Assembly: GCF_000730425.1 (NCBI RefSeq)
Contig: NZ_CP008896.1
Location: forward strand, 1,550,001-1,614,000
Reading direction: 5' to 3'
DNA: 64,000 bases
Source: Pseudomonas fluorescens
Lineage (GTDB): Bacteria; Pseudomonadota; Gammaproteobacteria; Pseudomonadales; Pseudomonadaceae
This document shows, piece by piece, positions 18,130 to 26,591 of the stretch. The stretch's first letter is position 1. Every line of letters begins with the position of its first letter. Under the pieces are notes generated by a model, which saw only the letters and a program-made list of their open reading frames with translations, did no database searches and was not told the origin of the DNA. Both the position numbers and the translations under genes were made by a program.

Positions 18130-21100
18130 ATGCATGGCCTCAACCTCTCCGCACTGGCGGTCAAGCACCGCGCTGTCACGCTGTTCCTGATCCTCGCGAT
18201 CCTCGCGGCCGGGATTTACGCCTTCGACAAACTGGGGCGCGCCGAAGACCCGTTGTTCACCGTCAAGGTCATGACCATCACCGCCGCCTGGCCCGGCGCC
18301 ACGGCCCAGGAGATGCAGGAGCAAGTGGCCGACCGCCTGGAAAAGCGCCTGCAGGAACTGGACGACTATGACCGCGTCGAAACCATCGCCCAGCCGGGTT
18401 TTGTGTCGATGCGCATGACCTTCCTCGAATCCACGCGCCCCAATGAAATCCAGGACCGGTTCTACCAGACCCGCAAAAAGCTCAGCGACGAAGCCGCCAG
18501 GCTGCCCAAGGGCGTGATCGGGCCGTTCTTCAACGATGAATATTCCGATGTGTACTTCGCCCTGTACGCTCTGGAAGCCGAACACCTGCCCCATCGCCAA
18601 CAAGTGCAGATGGCCGAAGCGATGCGCCAGGATTTTCTCAGGCTGCCAGGGGTAAAGAAGGTCAATATCCTCGGTGAACAAGCACAACGGGTGTTCGTCG
18701 AGTTTTCCTATGAACGCCTGGCGACCCTGGGAATCAAGCCCGAACAGATCTTCGCCGCCCTCGCCGCACAAAACGCCGTGGCACCCTCGGGGTTTGTCGA
18801 AACGGCCGGCGCCCGCGCCTATATCCGTATTGACGGCGCCTTTGACAGCCTGGCGCTGATTGAAAACGTACCGCTGCCGGTGGACGGCAAGGTATTGCGC
18901 ATCGCTGATGTCGCCACCGTCAGTCGTGGTTATGAAGACCCGCCCAGCTACCGCATCCGCCACCAGGGCGATCCCGCCTTGATGCTCGGCATCATCATGG
19001 AAAAACACTGGAACGGCCTGGACCTGGACAAGGGCCTCAAGGCCCTGGAAGACAAAATCCAGGCGGACCTGCCCCTGGGCGTCACCTTTGCGAAAGTCTC
19101 CGACCAGGCGAAAAACATTCGCCTGGCGGTCAATGAATTCATGCTCAAATTCTTCGTCGCCCTGGCCGTGGTGATGGTCATCAGCCTGTTGGCCCTGGGC
19201 TTTCGTGTCGGTTTGGTGGTGGCGGCAGCGGTGCCGCTGACCCTGTCCATCGTGTTCGTGATCATGCTGCTGACTGGCCGCGAATTTGACCGTATCACCC
19301 TCGGAGCACTGATCATTTCCCTGGGCCTGCTGGTGGACGACGCGATCATCGCCATTGAGATGATGGTGGTGAAACTCGAAGAAGGCTTCGACCGCATCCA
19401 CGCCGCCACCTTCGCCTGGAGCTCCACCGCCGCGCCGATGCTGACCGGCACCCTGGTGACCATCATCGGCTTTCTGCCAGTGGGTTTCGCCCGTTCTGGC
19501 GCGGGCGAGTATGCCGGCAACATCTTCTGGATCGTCGGCTTTGCCCTGATCGCTTCGTGGTGGGTGGCAGTGGTGTTTACCCCGTACCTGGGGGTCAAGC
19601 TGCTGCCGGACATCAAGCCAGTACTCGGCGGCCATGACGCGATCTACGCCGGCCCCTGGTACCAGAAACTGCGCCGCCTGGTGCAGGCCTGTGTACGCCG
19701 GCGCTGGCTGGTGACCGGGCTGGTGGTGTCGGCGTTTGTGCTGTGCGGCGTGGGCATGGGCGTGGTGAAGAAGCAGTTCTTCCCCAACTCCGACCGCTCG
19801 GAACTGATCCTGGAGGTGTACATGCCACCGGGCAGCGCCTTCAAAAACACCGAGGCGGTGGCAGCGCAACTGGAAAAGGCACTGCTGCAAGAACCGCAGG
19901 CCCGCCTGGTCGACACCTACGTGGGCGGCGGTGCGCCGCGGTTTTTTCTTTCCCTGAACCCCGAGTTGCCCGACCCGGCGTTCGCCAAGCTGATCGTGCA
20001 AACCCCCGACGCCCAGGCCCGGGACGCCTTGAAACTGCGCATGCGCGAGCGTATTGCCGGCGGTGAATTCCCCGCCGCGCGGGTGCGGGTCACACAATTG
20101 CTGTTCGGCCCGCCGGTGCCCTTCCCGGTGGTGTTTCGCGTGTCTGGCCCCGACTTGAACCGGTTGCGCAGCCTGTCCGAAGAGGTACGCCAAGTGGTTG
20201 CCGCCAACCGCCTGGCCAAGGACGCGTTCCTCGACTGGGGCGAACGCAGCAGCGGTTATCGGCTGGTGCTGGATCAGGATCGCCTGCGCCTGCTGGGCTT
20301 CACCCCCAACGAGGTCAAATCCCAGCTCAATGCCCTGCTCAGCGGCAACCCCATTACCGAAGTGCGCGAAGGCAACCGTACCGTGTCTGTGGTTGCCCGG
20401 GCCCAAGGCAGCCAGCGTGAAGATCTCGGCAACCTCGACAATATGACCCTGACCAACAGCACCGGCGTGTCGGTGCCCCTGGCCCAGGTCGGGCATTTCC
20501 AGGCGGTGATGGAAGAACCGATCCTCAAGCGCCGCAACCGTGCGAGCACCTTCGAGGTGCGCGCCGACATCGTCGACGGCGTGCAACCGCCCGATGTGGA
20601 AATGGCCGTCTACAAAGACCTGCAACCACTGATCGCGCGCCTGCCGCCCGGCTACCGCGTGGACATCGGCGGCCCGGTGGAAGAAAGCGCCAAGGCCAAC
20701 GTTGCCCTGGCGGCACTGTTCCCGATCATGATCCTGCTGACCCTTACGGTGATCATGTTCCAGGTGCGCTCGTTCGGCGTGATGCTCATGGTCTTCGCCA
20801 CCGCCCCGCTGGGGTTGATCGGTGCAATGCCGACTTTGCTGCTGTTCGACCAGCCGTTTGGCTTCAATGCGATCCTGGGTCTGATCGGGATCGGCGGGAT
20901 CCTGATGCGCAACACCCTGATCTTTACCGATCAGATCCGCCAGAACCAGGAACAGGGCATGGCGACCGGCGAAGCGATTGTCGAAGCCACCGTACGCCGC
21001 GCACGGCCAGTGATCTTGACCGCGCTGGCGGCAGCGTTGGCGTTTATTCCGTTGACCTTGTCGGTGTTCTGGTCGTCGCTGGCCTATGTGCTGATTGGCG

Positions 21101-21216
21101 GGGTTCTGGTGGGCACGTTGTTGACGCTGCTGTTCCTGCCGGCGTTGTGCAGCTTGGTGTTGGGACGGGACAAGGTGGGGGCGGCAATCCCCCAAACACA
21201 CCGTCACCCCCTGTAG
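18130..21216 (+). CDS. RND efflux transporter permease
   Basis: About 1028 aa inner-membrane proton-driven pump. The first helix (VKHRAVTLFLILAILAAGIY) and GRAEDPLFTVKVMTITAAWP are typical. Helix 4 contains the proton-relay Asp pair (LISLGLLVDDAIIAIEMMVV). The two six-helix halves repeat (FVALAVVMVISLLALGFRVG and ALFPIMILLTLTVIMFQVRS), and GLIGIGGILMRNTLIFTDQI is the second-half counterpart. The ATG at 18130 follows AGGA by 9 bases; a TTG at 18124 overlapping the adaptor stop is the alternative. The sequence belongs to the broad TriC/VexF-like subgroup. Substrate unknown. Confidence 0.92.
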   Translation: MHGLNLSALAVKHRAVTLFLILAILAAGIYAFDKLGRAEDPLFTVKVMTITAAWPGATAQEMQEQVADRLEKRLQELDDYDRVETIAQPGFVSMRMTFLESTRPNEIQDRFYQTRKKLSDEAARLPKGVIGPFFNDEYSDVYFALYALEAEHLPHRQQVQMAEAMRQDFLRLPGVKKVNILGEQAQRVFVEFSYERLATLGIKPEQIFAALAAQNAVAPSGFVETAGARAYIRIDGAFDSLALIENVPLPVDGKVLRIADVATVSRGYEDPPSYRIRHQGDPALMLGIIMEKHWNGLDLDKGLKALEDKIQADLPLGVTFAKVSDQAKNIRLAVNEFMLKFFVALAVVMVISLLALGFRVGLVVAAAVPLTLSIVFVIMLLTGREFDRITLGALIISLGLLVDDAIIAIEMMVVKLEEGFDRIHAATFAWSSTAAPMLTGTLVTIIGFLPVGFARSGAGEYAGNIFWIVGFALIASWWVAVVFTPYLGVKLLPDIKPVLGGHDAIYAGPWYQKLRRLVQACVRRRWLVTGLVVSAFVLCGVGMGVVKKQFFPNSDRSELILEVYMPPGSAFKNTEAVAAQLEKALLQEPQARLVDTYVGGGAPRFFLSLNPELPDPAFAKLIVQTPDAQARDALKLRMRERIAGGEFPAARVRVTQLLFGPPVPFPVVFRVSGPDLNRLRSLSEEVRQVVAANRLAKDAFLDWGERSSGYRLVLDQDRLRLLGFTPNEVKSQLNALLSGNPITEVREGNRTVSVVARAQGSQREDLGNLDNMTLTNSTGVSVPLAQVGHFQAVMEEPILKRRNRASTFEVRADIVDGVQPPDVEMAVYKDLQPLIARLPPGYRVDIGGPVEESAKANVALAALFPIMILLTLTVIMFQVRSFGVMLMVFATAPLGLIGAMPTLLLFDQPFGFNAILGLIGIGGILMRNTLIFTDQIRQNQEQGMATGEAIVEATVRRARPVILTALAAALAFIPLTLSVFWSSLAYVLIGGVLVGTLLTLLFLPALCSLVLGRDKVGAAIPQTHRHPL

Positions 21217-21296
21217 GAGCGGGCTTGCCCGCGATGGCGGCATGCCAGTCGTCGCCGATATGACTGACCCACCGCTATCACGGGCAAGCCCACACA
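21212..21296. repeat. REPIN downstream of the RND permease
   Basis: Left REP TGTAGGAGCGGGCTTGCCCG and a degraded right copy ending CGGGCAAGCCCACACA, just before the permease stop codon and beyond. Confidence 0.8.
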
Positions 21297-21385
21297 CAGA
21301 GGGCTATGTGATCGCACCCGACTCATGTCGCTGAGGAATCTGCGGTAGCGGCGGGCCAGCCAAATCTCCACTCACTGACCGGACG

Positions 21386-21411
21386 CCATCGCCGGCAAGC
21401 CGGCTCCTACA
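21386..21411. repeat. solitary REP
   Basis: GCCATCGCCGGCAAGCCGGC followed by TCCTACA, 11 bp beyond the stop codon of the M20 peptidase gene. Confidence 0.8.
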
Positions 21412-21421
21412 GGTTGAGCGC

Positions 21422-22657
21422 TTAGGGTTTGGCCAGTTCCATGATCATCCGGCTCAACAGGTAGATCCTCGGCGCCACGCTCTCCACCTCGGCATATTCC
21501 TCTGGCGTATGGATATTGCCGCCGACAATCCCGAACCCATCCAGTGTCGGGGTGCCGACGCCCGCCGACAGGCTGGCATCCGCCGCCCCGCCGCTGCCTT
21601 CAATCGTCAGCTTGCGGCCCAGTTCGGCGTAGATGCCCTGGGCAATCACCACCAATTTGTCGGATTCAGGCGTCTGCGGCATGGGTGGCAACCCCCGTCG
21701 CAAGGTGGTCGTGACTTGCGTTTCAGCAATCAACTTATTGGCGGAAACCCGCGCCAGATCCTTCTCGATCCGGTCAAACTCTTCCGGCAACACCGCCCGC
21801 ACATCCGCCTTGGCCGTGGCCTGGTCGGGAATCACGTTAGTGCGATCACCGGCCTTGAGCACGGTGAAGTTGATGGTGGTCTTTTTCTCTTCATCCCCAA
21901 GCTTGCCCAGTTGCAGGATCTGGTGGGCCACCTCCATCGCCGCGTTGCGCCCCAGCTCCGGGGCCACGCCAGCGTGGGCGGCTTTGCCCTTGACCTCGAC
22001 CACGGCAGTGGCGCTGCCCTTGCGCCAGACCACCAGGCCATCGGCTGGGCGCCCGGGTTCCAGGTTCAGGGTGACATCATGGGCCTTGGCGGTTTTGCGG
22101 ATCAGTTCGGAGCCGGTCTCGGAGCCGATTTCTTCGCTGGCATCGAGCAGGAAGGTGATTTGGGCGTAGTCCGTGAAGCGCTGGTTTTGCAGCACTTTCA
22201 AGGCGTAGATCCCGGCGACGATCCCGCCCTTGTCGTCCATCACCCCAGGGCCATAGGCGCGGCCATCCTTGATATGGAAGGGCCGCTCGGCTGCCGAACC
22301 TTCCTTGAACACCGTATCCATATGCGCCATCAACAGGATTTTCGCCTTGCCCGTGCCTTTGAGGGTAGCAATCACATGGCTGTTATTGGCCGCAGCATCC
22401 GGCACCTGTTCGATGCTGAAACCCAGTTGTTTCAATTCATCGACGGCAATGTCGCGCACCTGGGTCAGGCCAGGCTTGTAGCCGGAACCCGAATCGATAT
22501 TCACCAGACGCTCCAGCAACTTCAACGCCTGGGCCTTGTACTGCTCGGCATCGGCCAGGATCTGCGGGTGGGGTTCGGCGCTGAAGGCCGGCATGGAGAT
22601 GCCCAGGGACAGCGCCAGGGCAGCGGACAGTACCGTGCGGTGGAGGGTGAGAGTCAT
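21422..22657 (-). CDS. exported M20-family metallopeptidase (glutamate carboxypeptidase G2-like)
   Basis: 411 aa. A signal peptide (LSAALALSLGISMPAFSA) is followed by a dizinc M20 catalytic domain. Metal and catalytic residues are all visible: LLMAHMDTV, GPGVMDDKGG, DASEEIGSETG and the late HTPEEYAEVES. The dimerisation domain starts at GSATAVVEVKGKAAHAGVAP. The layout matches my memory of Pseudomonas carboxypeptidase G2, which removes C-terminal glutamate from folates. The exact substrate is not certain. The ATG at 22657 follows AAGGA by 8 bases; upstream extension to 22774 has no support. Confidence 0.87.
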   Translation of the reverse strand: MTLTLHRTVLSAALALSLGISMPAFSAEPHPQILADAEQYKAQALKLLERLVNIDSGSGYKPGLTQVRDIAVDELKQLGFSIEQVPDAAANNSHVIATLKGTGKAKILLMAHMDTVFKEGSAAERPFHIKDGRAYGPGVMDDKGGIVAGIYALKVLQNQRFTDYAQITFLLDASEEIGSETGSELIRKTAKAHDVTLNLEPGRPADGLVVWRKGSATAVVEVKGKAAHAGVAPELGRNAAMEVAHQILQLGKLGDEEKKTTINFTVLKAGDRTNVIPDQATAKADVRAVLPEEFDRIEKDLARVSANKLIAETQVTTTLRRGLPPMPQTPESDKLVVIAQGIYAELGRKLTIEGSGGAADASLSAGVGTPTLDGFGIVGGNIHTPEEYAEVESVAPRIYLLSRMIMELAKP

Positions 22658-22706
22658 GAACAGATCCTTGCTTTTTGTTAGAGAGGGAATGTCACACCCT
22701 ACCTGA

Positions 22707-22835
22707 CAATGGCCTCGTTGTTCACCCGCAAAACGGCAGGAATATATTCGGCAGGCACCACCGAAATATCCCACCCAAGCGCCGGATAAGCTCTACTTCT
22801 ACGCCCTGAAAACCGCGGCAAAGTCCCTCGCCTGA
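22707..22835 (+). pseudogene. possible 3' end of a lost gene upstream of rhs
   Basis: An open frame without a start codon, ending TGA at 22833-22835, reads ...PAKRQEYIRQAPPKYPTQAP then DKLYFYALKTAAKSLA. It has protein-like composition and lies 24 bp before the rhs start. It may be the tail of a gene formerly cotranscribed with rhs. I do not recognise the family, and chance is possible for 42 codons. Confidence 0.25.
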
Positions 22836-22899
22836 TCACACAGCGCAAGGGACCGCCGATGTACTTTCCAATTGATGCCCCAATCCTTGGGGCAACCTC

Positions 22900-25800
22900 T
22901 TGAATGCCGCCATTGGCTTTATGGGCCTGACGGCCATGGACCCAAAGACGCGGGACGTCGAAGCCGTGCTCGCCCACTTCCGACAATGCCTGAAGGAGGT
23001 GGAGCAGGTCTTCAAGGTGGGCGATGAAGTGGCGCTGGTGCGGGAAAAATCCGCGCCCAAGACGGCGCGGGTCAAGCATGAGGCCGTCGACGATGTACCG
23101 TCCTGCGCCAAAACCCCCAACGGCCAGGCCAGTGCCCACGCCGACAAAACCGCGACCCACGGCTGCCCGGTCTCCATGGTCACCGGCGAGGAACTGCTGA
23201 CCCTGACCGATGGCGAGCTGGACGGCGTGCTGCCGTTGGCCTGGACGCGCCTGTATCGCACCAGCGCCGTGGAGGTGGATCGCGGGCTGGGGTTTGGCTG
23301 GAGCCACCCGTTGGCGCAGCGGCTGGTGGTGGTCGATGAGACTGTGGTGTGGACGGACCATGAGAACCGCAGCACCACCTTTCCCCTGCCCACCACTGCC
23401 CGGCCGGCTATCAGCAATAGCCTGGCCGAGGCGGCGATTTATCTGGGAGCAGCGTCGGATGAACTGATGTTGGCTCAAGGGGCACGGTTCTACCACTTTC
23501 AGAACGGTGTGCTGACGGCGATCAGCGATGCGTATGACAACCGCCTGCACATTGCCCGCGATGGGCTCGGGCGGATTCAACGCCTGGATAACGGCGCTGG
23601 CCGGGCGTTGCTGTTGCGTTATGACCGGGCGCATATCGTGGCGGTGGACTACCAGGTGTTTCGTGTTGAAAGCGAAACGGATGACACCTGGGTTACCGAG
23701 CAAAACGTCGTTTCCTACCGTTATGACGAGCACTGGCGTCTGGTTGAGGCGACCAATGCCGTCGGAGAAAGCGAACGTTATCAGTACGACAGCCTGGCAG
23801 TGATCACTGAACGGCAGTTGGCGGGTGGGGCGAGTTTCTTCTGGGCGTGGGAGCGGTCTGGCAAAGCAGCAAGGTGTGTCCGGCATTGGGCCAGTTTTGC
23901 GCAGATGGATACGCGTTATGTCTGGGATGACAACGGTCGCGTCACCCTGCTTAACGCCGATGGCAGCCAGGAAATCTATGTGCATGACCAACGCGCACGG
24001 CTGGTGCAGCGGGTTGATCCGGATGGCGGCGAGCATTTCAAATCCTACGACGCACAGGGCCGGCTGACGGTTGAGCAAGACCCACTGGGCGCGATCACCG
24101 CCTACCAGTACGACAAGGCTGGGCGCTTGGTTGCGCTGTTTCCTGGGGATGACACGCCTACCTCCTACGAACATGAGCATGGCTTCGTACGGGTTATGCG
24201 CCGGGGTGAGGCGGTCTGGAAATACCAGCGTAATGATCAGGGCGATATCACACGCCAAACGGATCCGGACGGCAATGTCACCGAGTACAGCTATGACAAA
24301 CGGGGCCGACTGACGCAGGTCTGGTACCCGGACCACAGCTGTCAGCGCCTGACGTGGAACGCTCTTGGGCAACTGATTGGGGAACAACTGCCTAATGGCG
24401 GTGTGCGGCGTTATCGCTATGACGACCTGGGCCGGCAGGTTGCCCGTGAAGATGAGCACGGTGCCCAGACCCAGTATCACTGGGACGCCGTGGGCCGGCT
24501 GGTCAAGGTGGCCTTGCCCGGCGGCGCCACCCGCGAATTGAGCTACAACCCCTACGGAAAAATCACCGCCGAGCGCGATGAACTGGGGCGCGTGACCCGC
24601 TATGAATATGCCGATGGCCTGCACCTGATCAGCCGCCGCATCAACCCCGATGGTTCCCAACTCAAGTACCGCTACGACAACGCCCGCCTGCTGCTGACTG
24701 AAGTCGAAAACGAGGCTGGTGAGCTGTATCAACTGGAGTACCACGCCAACGGCCTGCTCCAGCAGGAAACCGGCTTCGACGGCAAACGCACCGCCTACGC
24801 CTACGACCTCAACGGCCACCTGCAGGAAAAAACCGAATTTGGCGATGATGACCGTCAGCGGATTACCGCCTACCAGCGCGATAACGCCGGCCGCCTCATC
24901 AGAAAAACCCTGCCCGATGACAGCACCGTGGATTACACCTACGACCGCCTCGGCAATCTCCTCAGCGTCGATGACGGCCACTGGCCGCTGCACTACGAAT
25001 ATGACGCACAAAACCGCCTGAGCGCCGAACACCAGGGCTGGGGCACCTTGCGTTATGGCTACGACAGCTGCGGTCAACTCGAAACCCTGCGCCTGCCGGA
25101 CAACAACCGTCTGACCTTCAACCACGACAAGGGCGGCCACCTGGCCACCGTCGACCTGAATGGCCAGACACTCACCTCGCACCTGTTCAGGTCAGGCCGC
25201 GAATACCATCGCCAGCAGGGCCTGCTGCTGAGCCATTACCACTACGACGACCAGGGCCGGCTGAGCCAGCACGAACACCTGCACGGCCTTCGCCACTACA
25301 CCTATGACAAAAGCGGCAACCTGACCCGCCTGCGCGACACCCGCAAGGGCCAGCACGACTACCACTACGACCCCCTCGACCGCCTGACCCGCGCCGACCA
25401 TTCCCAGGCCCCCACCGAACGCTTCGCCCACGACCCGGCGGGCAACCTGCAGATGCAAGACCGCCCAGGCCCCGGAATCGTCGTTGGCAACCGCCTGTTG
25501 CTACAAGGCGATCGGCATTACGACTACGACGCCTTCGCCAATCTCATACGTGAACGCCGTGGCCGCGCGCAGCAACGGGTGACCGAATACCGCTACGACT
25601 GCCAGCACCGCCTGATCGGCATCACCCAGCCTGATGGCAGCCAGGTCAGCTATCGCTATGACCCGTTTGGGCGGCGCATCAGCAAAACAGTGGCCGGCAA
25701 AACCACCGAGTTTTTCTGGCAAGGCGACAAAGTCATCGCCGAGCACACCCACGGCCAGCACCGCAGCTACCTGTACGAGCCCGATAGCTTCAGGCCGTTG

Positions 25801-26175
25801 GCCTTGTTGCAAGGTTTTGGTCCGGCCAATACAAAGGCCTTCCACTACCAACTCGACCATCTGGGCACGCCGCAGGAGCTGACAAACCCCGAGGGCAGAA
25901 TCGTCTGGTCAGCGCACTACCAGGCCTACGGGAAAATCATCCAGCTGGACGTGAGCGAGGTCGACAATCCGCTGCGCTTCCAGGGCCAGTACTTCGACCG
26001 GGAAAGCGGGCTGCACTACAACCGCCATCGCTACTACAATCCGGACAATGGCCGCTACCTGACACCCGACCCGGCGAAGTTGGCGGGTGGGCTGAACGGG
26101 TATTTGTATGTGCCCAGCCCGACGGGGTGGGTGGATCCGTTGGGGTTGAATGCGTGTCCTGGTGAAAAAATGTAA
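22900..26175 (+). CDS. Rhs/YD-repeat core protein, frameshifted at both ends
   Basis: About 1090 codons. After a short N-terminus without a PAAR motif comes an Rhs domain with dozens of YD repeats (YDKAGRLVALFPGD, YSYDKRGRLTQVWYPD, YEYDAQNRLSAEHQGW). The conserved core end is NPLRFQGQYFDRESGLHYNR, HRYYNPDNGRYLTPDP and DPLGLNACPG. Such proteins form a shell around a C-terminal toxin exported by type VI secretion. The readable frame starts at a TTG (22900) or ATGs at 22921/22936. A better start, ATG 22859 with AAGGGA upstream, encodes MYFPIDAPILG but needs one extra G in the G4 run at 22889-22892 to join. At the end an A6 run (26165-26170) throws the frame into TAA two residues after CPGE. The gene is therefore probably inactive, unless these are sequencing errors. 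Confidence 0.85.
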   Translation: MNAAIGFMGLTAMDPKTRDVEAVLAHFRQCLKEVEQVFKVGDEVALVREKSAPKTARVKHEAVDDVPSCAKTPNGQASAHADKTATHGCPVSMVTGEELLTLTDGELDGVLPLAWTRLYRTSAVEVDRGLGFGWSHPLAQRLVVVDETVVWTDHENRSTTFPLPTTARPAISNSLAEAAIYLGAASDELMLAQGARFYHFQNGVLTAISDAYDNRLHIARDGLGRIQRLDNGAGRALLLRYDRAHIVAVDYQVFRVESETDDTWVTEQNVVSYRYDEHWRLVEATNAVGESERYQYDSLAVITERQLAGGASFFWAWERSGKAARCVRHWASFAQMDTRYVWDDNGRVTLLNADGSQEIYVHDQRARLVQRVDPDGGEHFKSYDAQGRLTVEQDPLGAITAYQYDKAGRLVALFPGDDTPTSYEHEHGFVRVMRRGEAVWKYQRNDQGDITRQTDPDGNVTEYSYDKRGRLTQVWYPDHSCQRLTWNALGQLIGEQLPNGGVRRYRYDDLGRQVAREDEHGAQTQYHWDAVGRLVKVALPGGATRELSYNPYGKITAERDELGRVTRYEYADGLHLISRRINPDGSQLKYRYDNARLLLTEVENEAGELYQLEYHANGLLQQETGFDGKRTAYAYDLNGHLQEKTEFGDDDRQRITAYQRDNAGRLIRKTLPDDSTVDYTYDRLGNLLSVDDGHWPLHYEYDAQNRLSAEHQGWGTLRYGYDSCGQLETLRLPDNNRLTFNHDKGGHLATVDLNGQTLTSHLFRSGREYHRQQGLLLSHYHYDDQGRLSQHEHLHGLRHYTYDKSGNLTRLRDTRKGQHDYHYDPLDRLTRADHSQAPTERFAHDPAGNLQMQDRPGPGIVVGNRLLLQGDRHYDYDAFANLIRERRGRAQQRVTEYRYDCQHRLIGITQPDGSQVSYRYDPFGRRISKTVAGKTTEFFWQGDKVIAEHTHGQHRSYLYEPDSFRPLALLQGFGPANTKAFHYQLDHLGTPQELTNPEGRIVWSAHYQAYGKIIQLDVSEVDNPLRFQGQYFDRESGLHYNRHRYYNPDNGRYLTPDPAKLAGGLNGYLYVPSPTGWVDPLGLNACPGEKM

Positions 26176-26425
26176 GCCTGAGACTAACGGCCAAAACCCA
26201 TCAGCAAAAACAAAGATGGACGACGGAGTTCCCTCTCCACCGACTCCCGCAACGACAAAACAATATCTTTATCGGGGAGACTCCAGGCATCCAGATGAAA
26301 CTTTCGAAAATGGATTCAAGAGCCGAGGAAAAAGTACGGGACGACTCTTGCTTGAATACGACCGAAACACGTCCACGTTCTTTATAACCTTTCTCGAGCA
26401 AACAAAAAAACAGAGACCATCGTGA
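26150..26425 (+). pseudogene. detached Rhs toxin tip, decayed ADP-ribosyltransferase-like domain
   Basis: In the +1 frame relative to the Rhs core the sequence continues KCKPETNGQNPSAKTKMDDG and then QYLYRGDSRHPDETFENGFK followed by SRGKST. Removing one A from the A6 run at 26165-26170 fuses it to CPGE of the core. The YRGDSR..ETFENGF..RG stretch resembles the first (Arg) motif of pertussis-toxin-like ADP-ribosyltransferases (pertussis S1 reads YRYDSRPPEDVFQNGF). The frame ends at 26425 after ITFLEQTKKQRPS, so the expected STS and Glu motifs are missing. The DNA is visibly more AT-rich than the core. No immunity gene follows. Confidence 0.6.
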
Positions 26426-26537
26426 TAAAAACGCGACAAATAGTTCGCAACACCCTGTTCTGAAGCAACAACTTCAATAGGTGCGCGGGGCTATAAAAGA
26501 CTCAATGAGCCCCAACTTCAAGGGTGATTATCAAATC

Positions 26538-26565
26538 GCCATCACCGGCAAGCCGGCTCCTGCGG
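26538..26565. repeat. solitary REP
   Basis: GCCATCACCGGCAAGCCGGC followed by TCCTGCGG, between the decayed Rhs tip and the convergent diguanylate cyclase gene. Confidence 0.75.
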
Positions 26566-26591
26566 GGCAGCAAGTAGCCTGTGACGGCCTT

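Noticed and set aside
18061..21297. 1078-codon open frame antisense to the RND permease
   Set aside because: Gln/His/Arg/Gly-rich translation without domains; the plus-strand RND permease is unmistakable.
22699..25182. 827-codon minus-strand frame antisense to rhs
   Set aside because: Val/Ile-rich shadow of the YD repeats, no start signals; explained by the rhs coding frame.
26487..26513. Terminator hairpin GGGGCT/AGCCCC behind the Rhs tip
   Set aside because: 6-bp stem with a 15-base loop and no T-tract; too weak to call.
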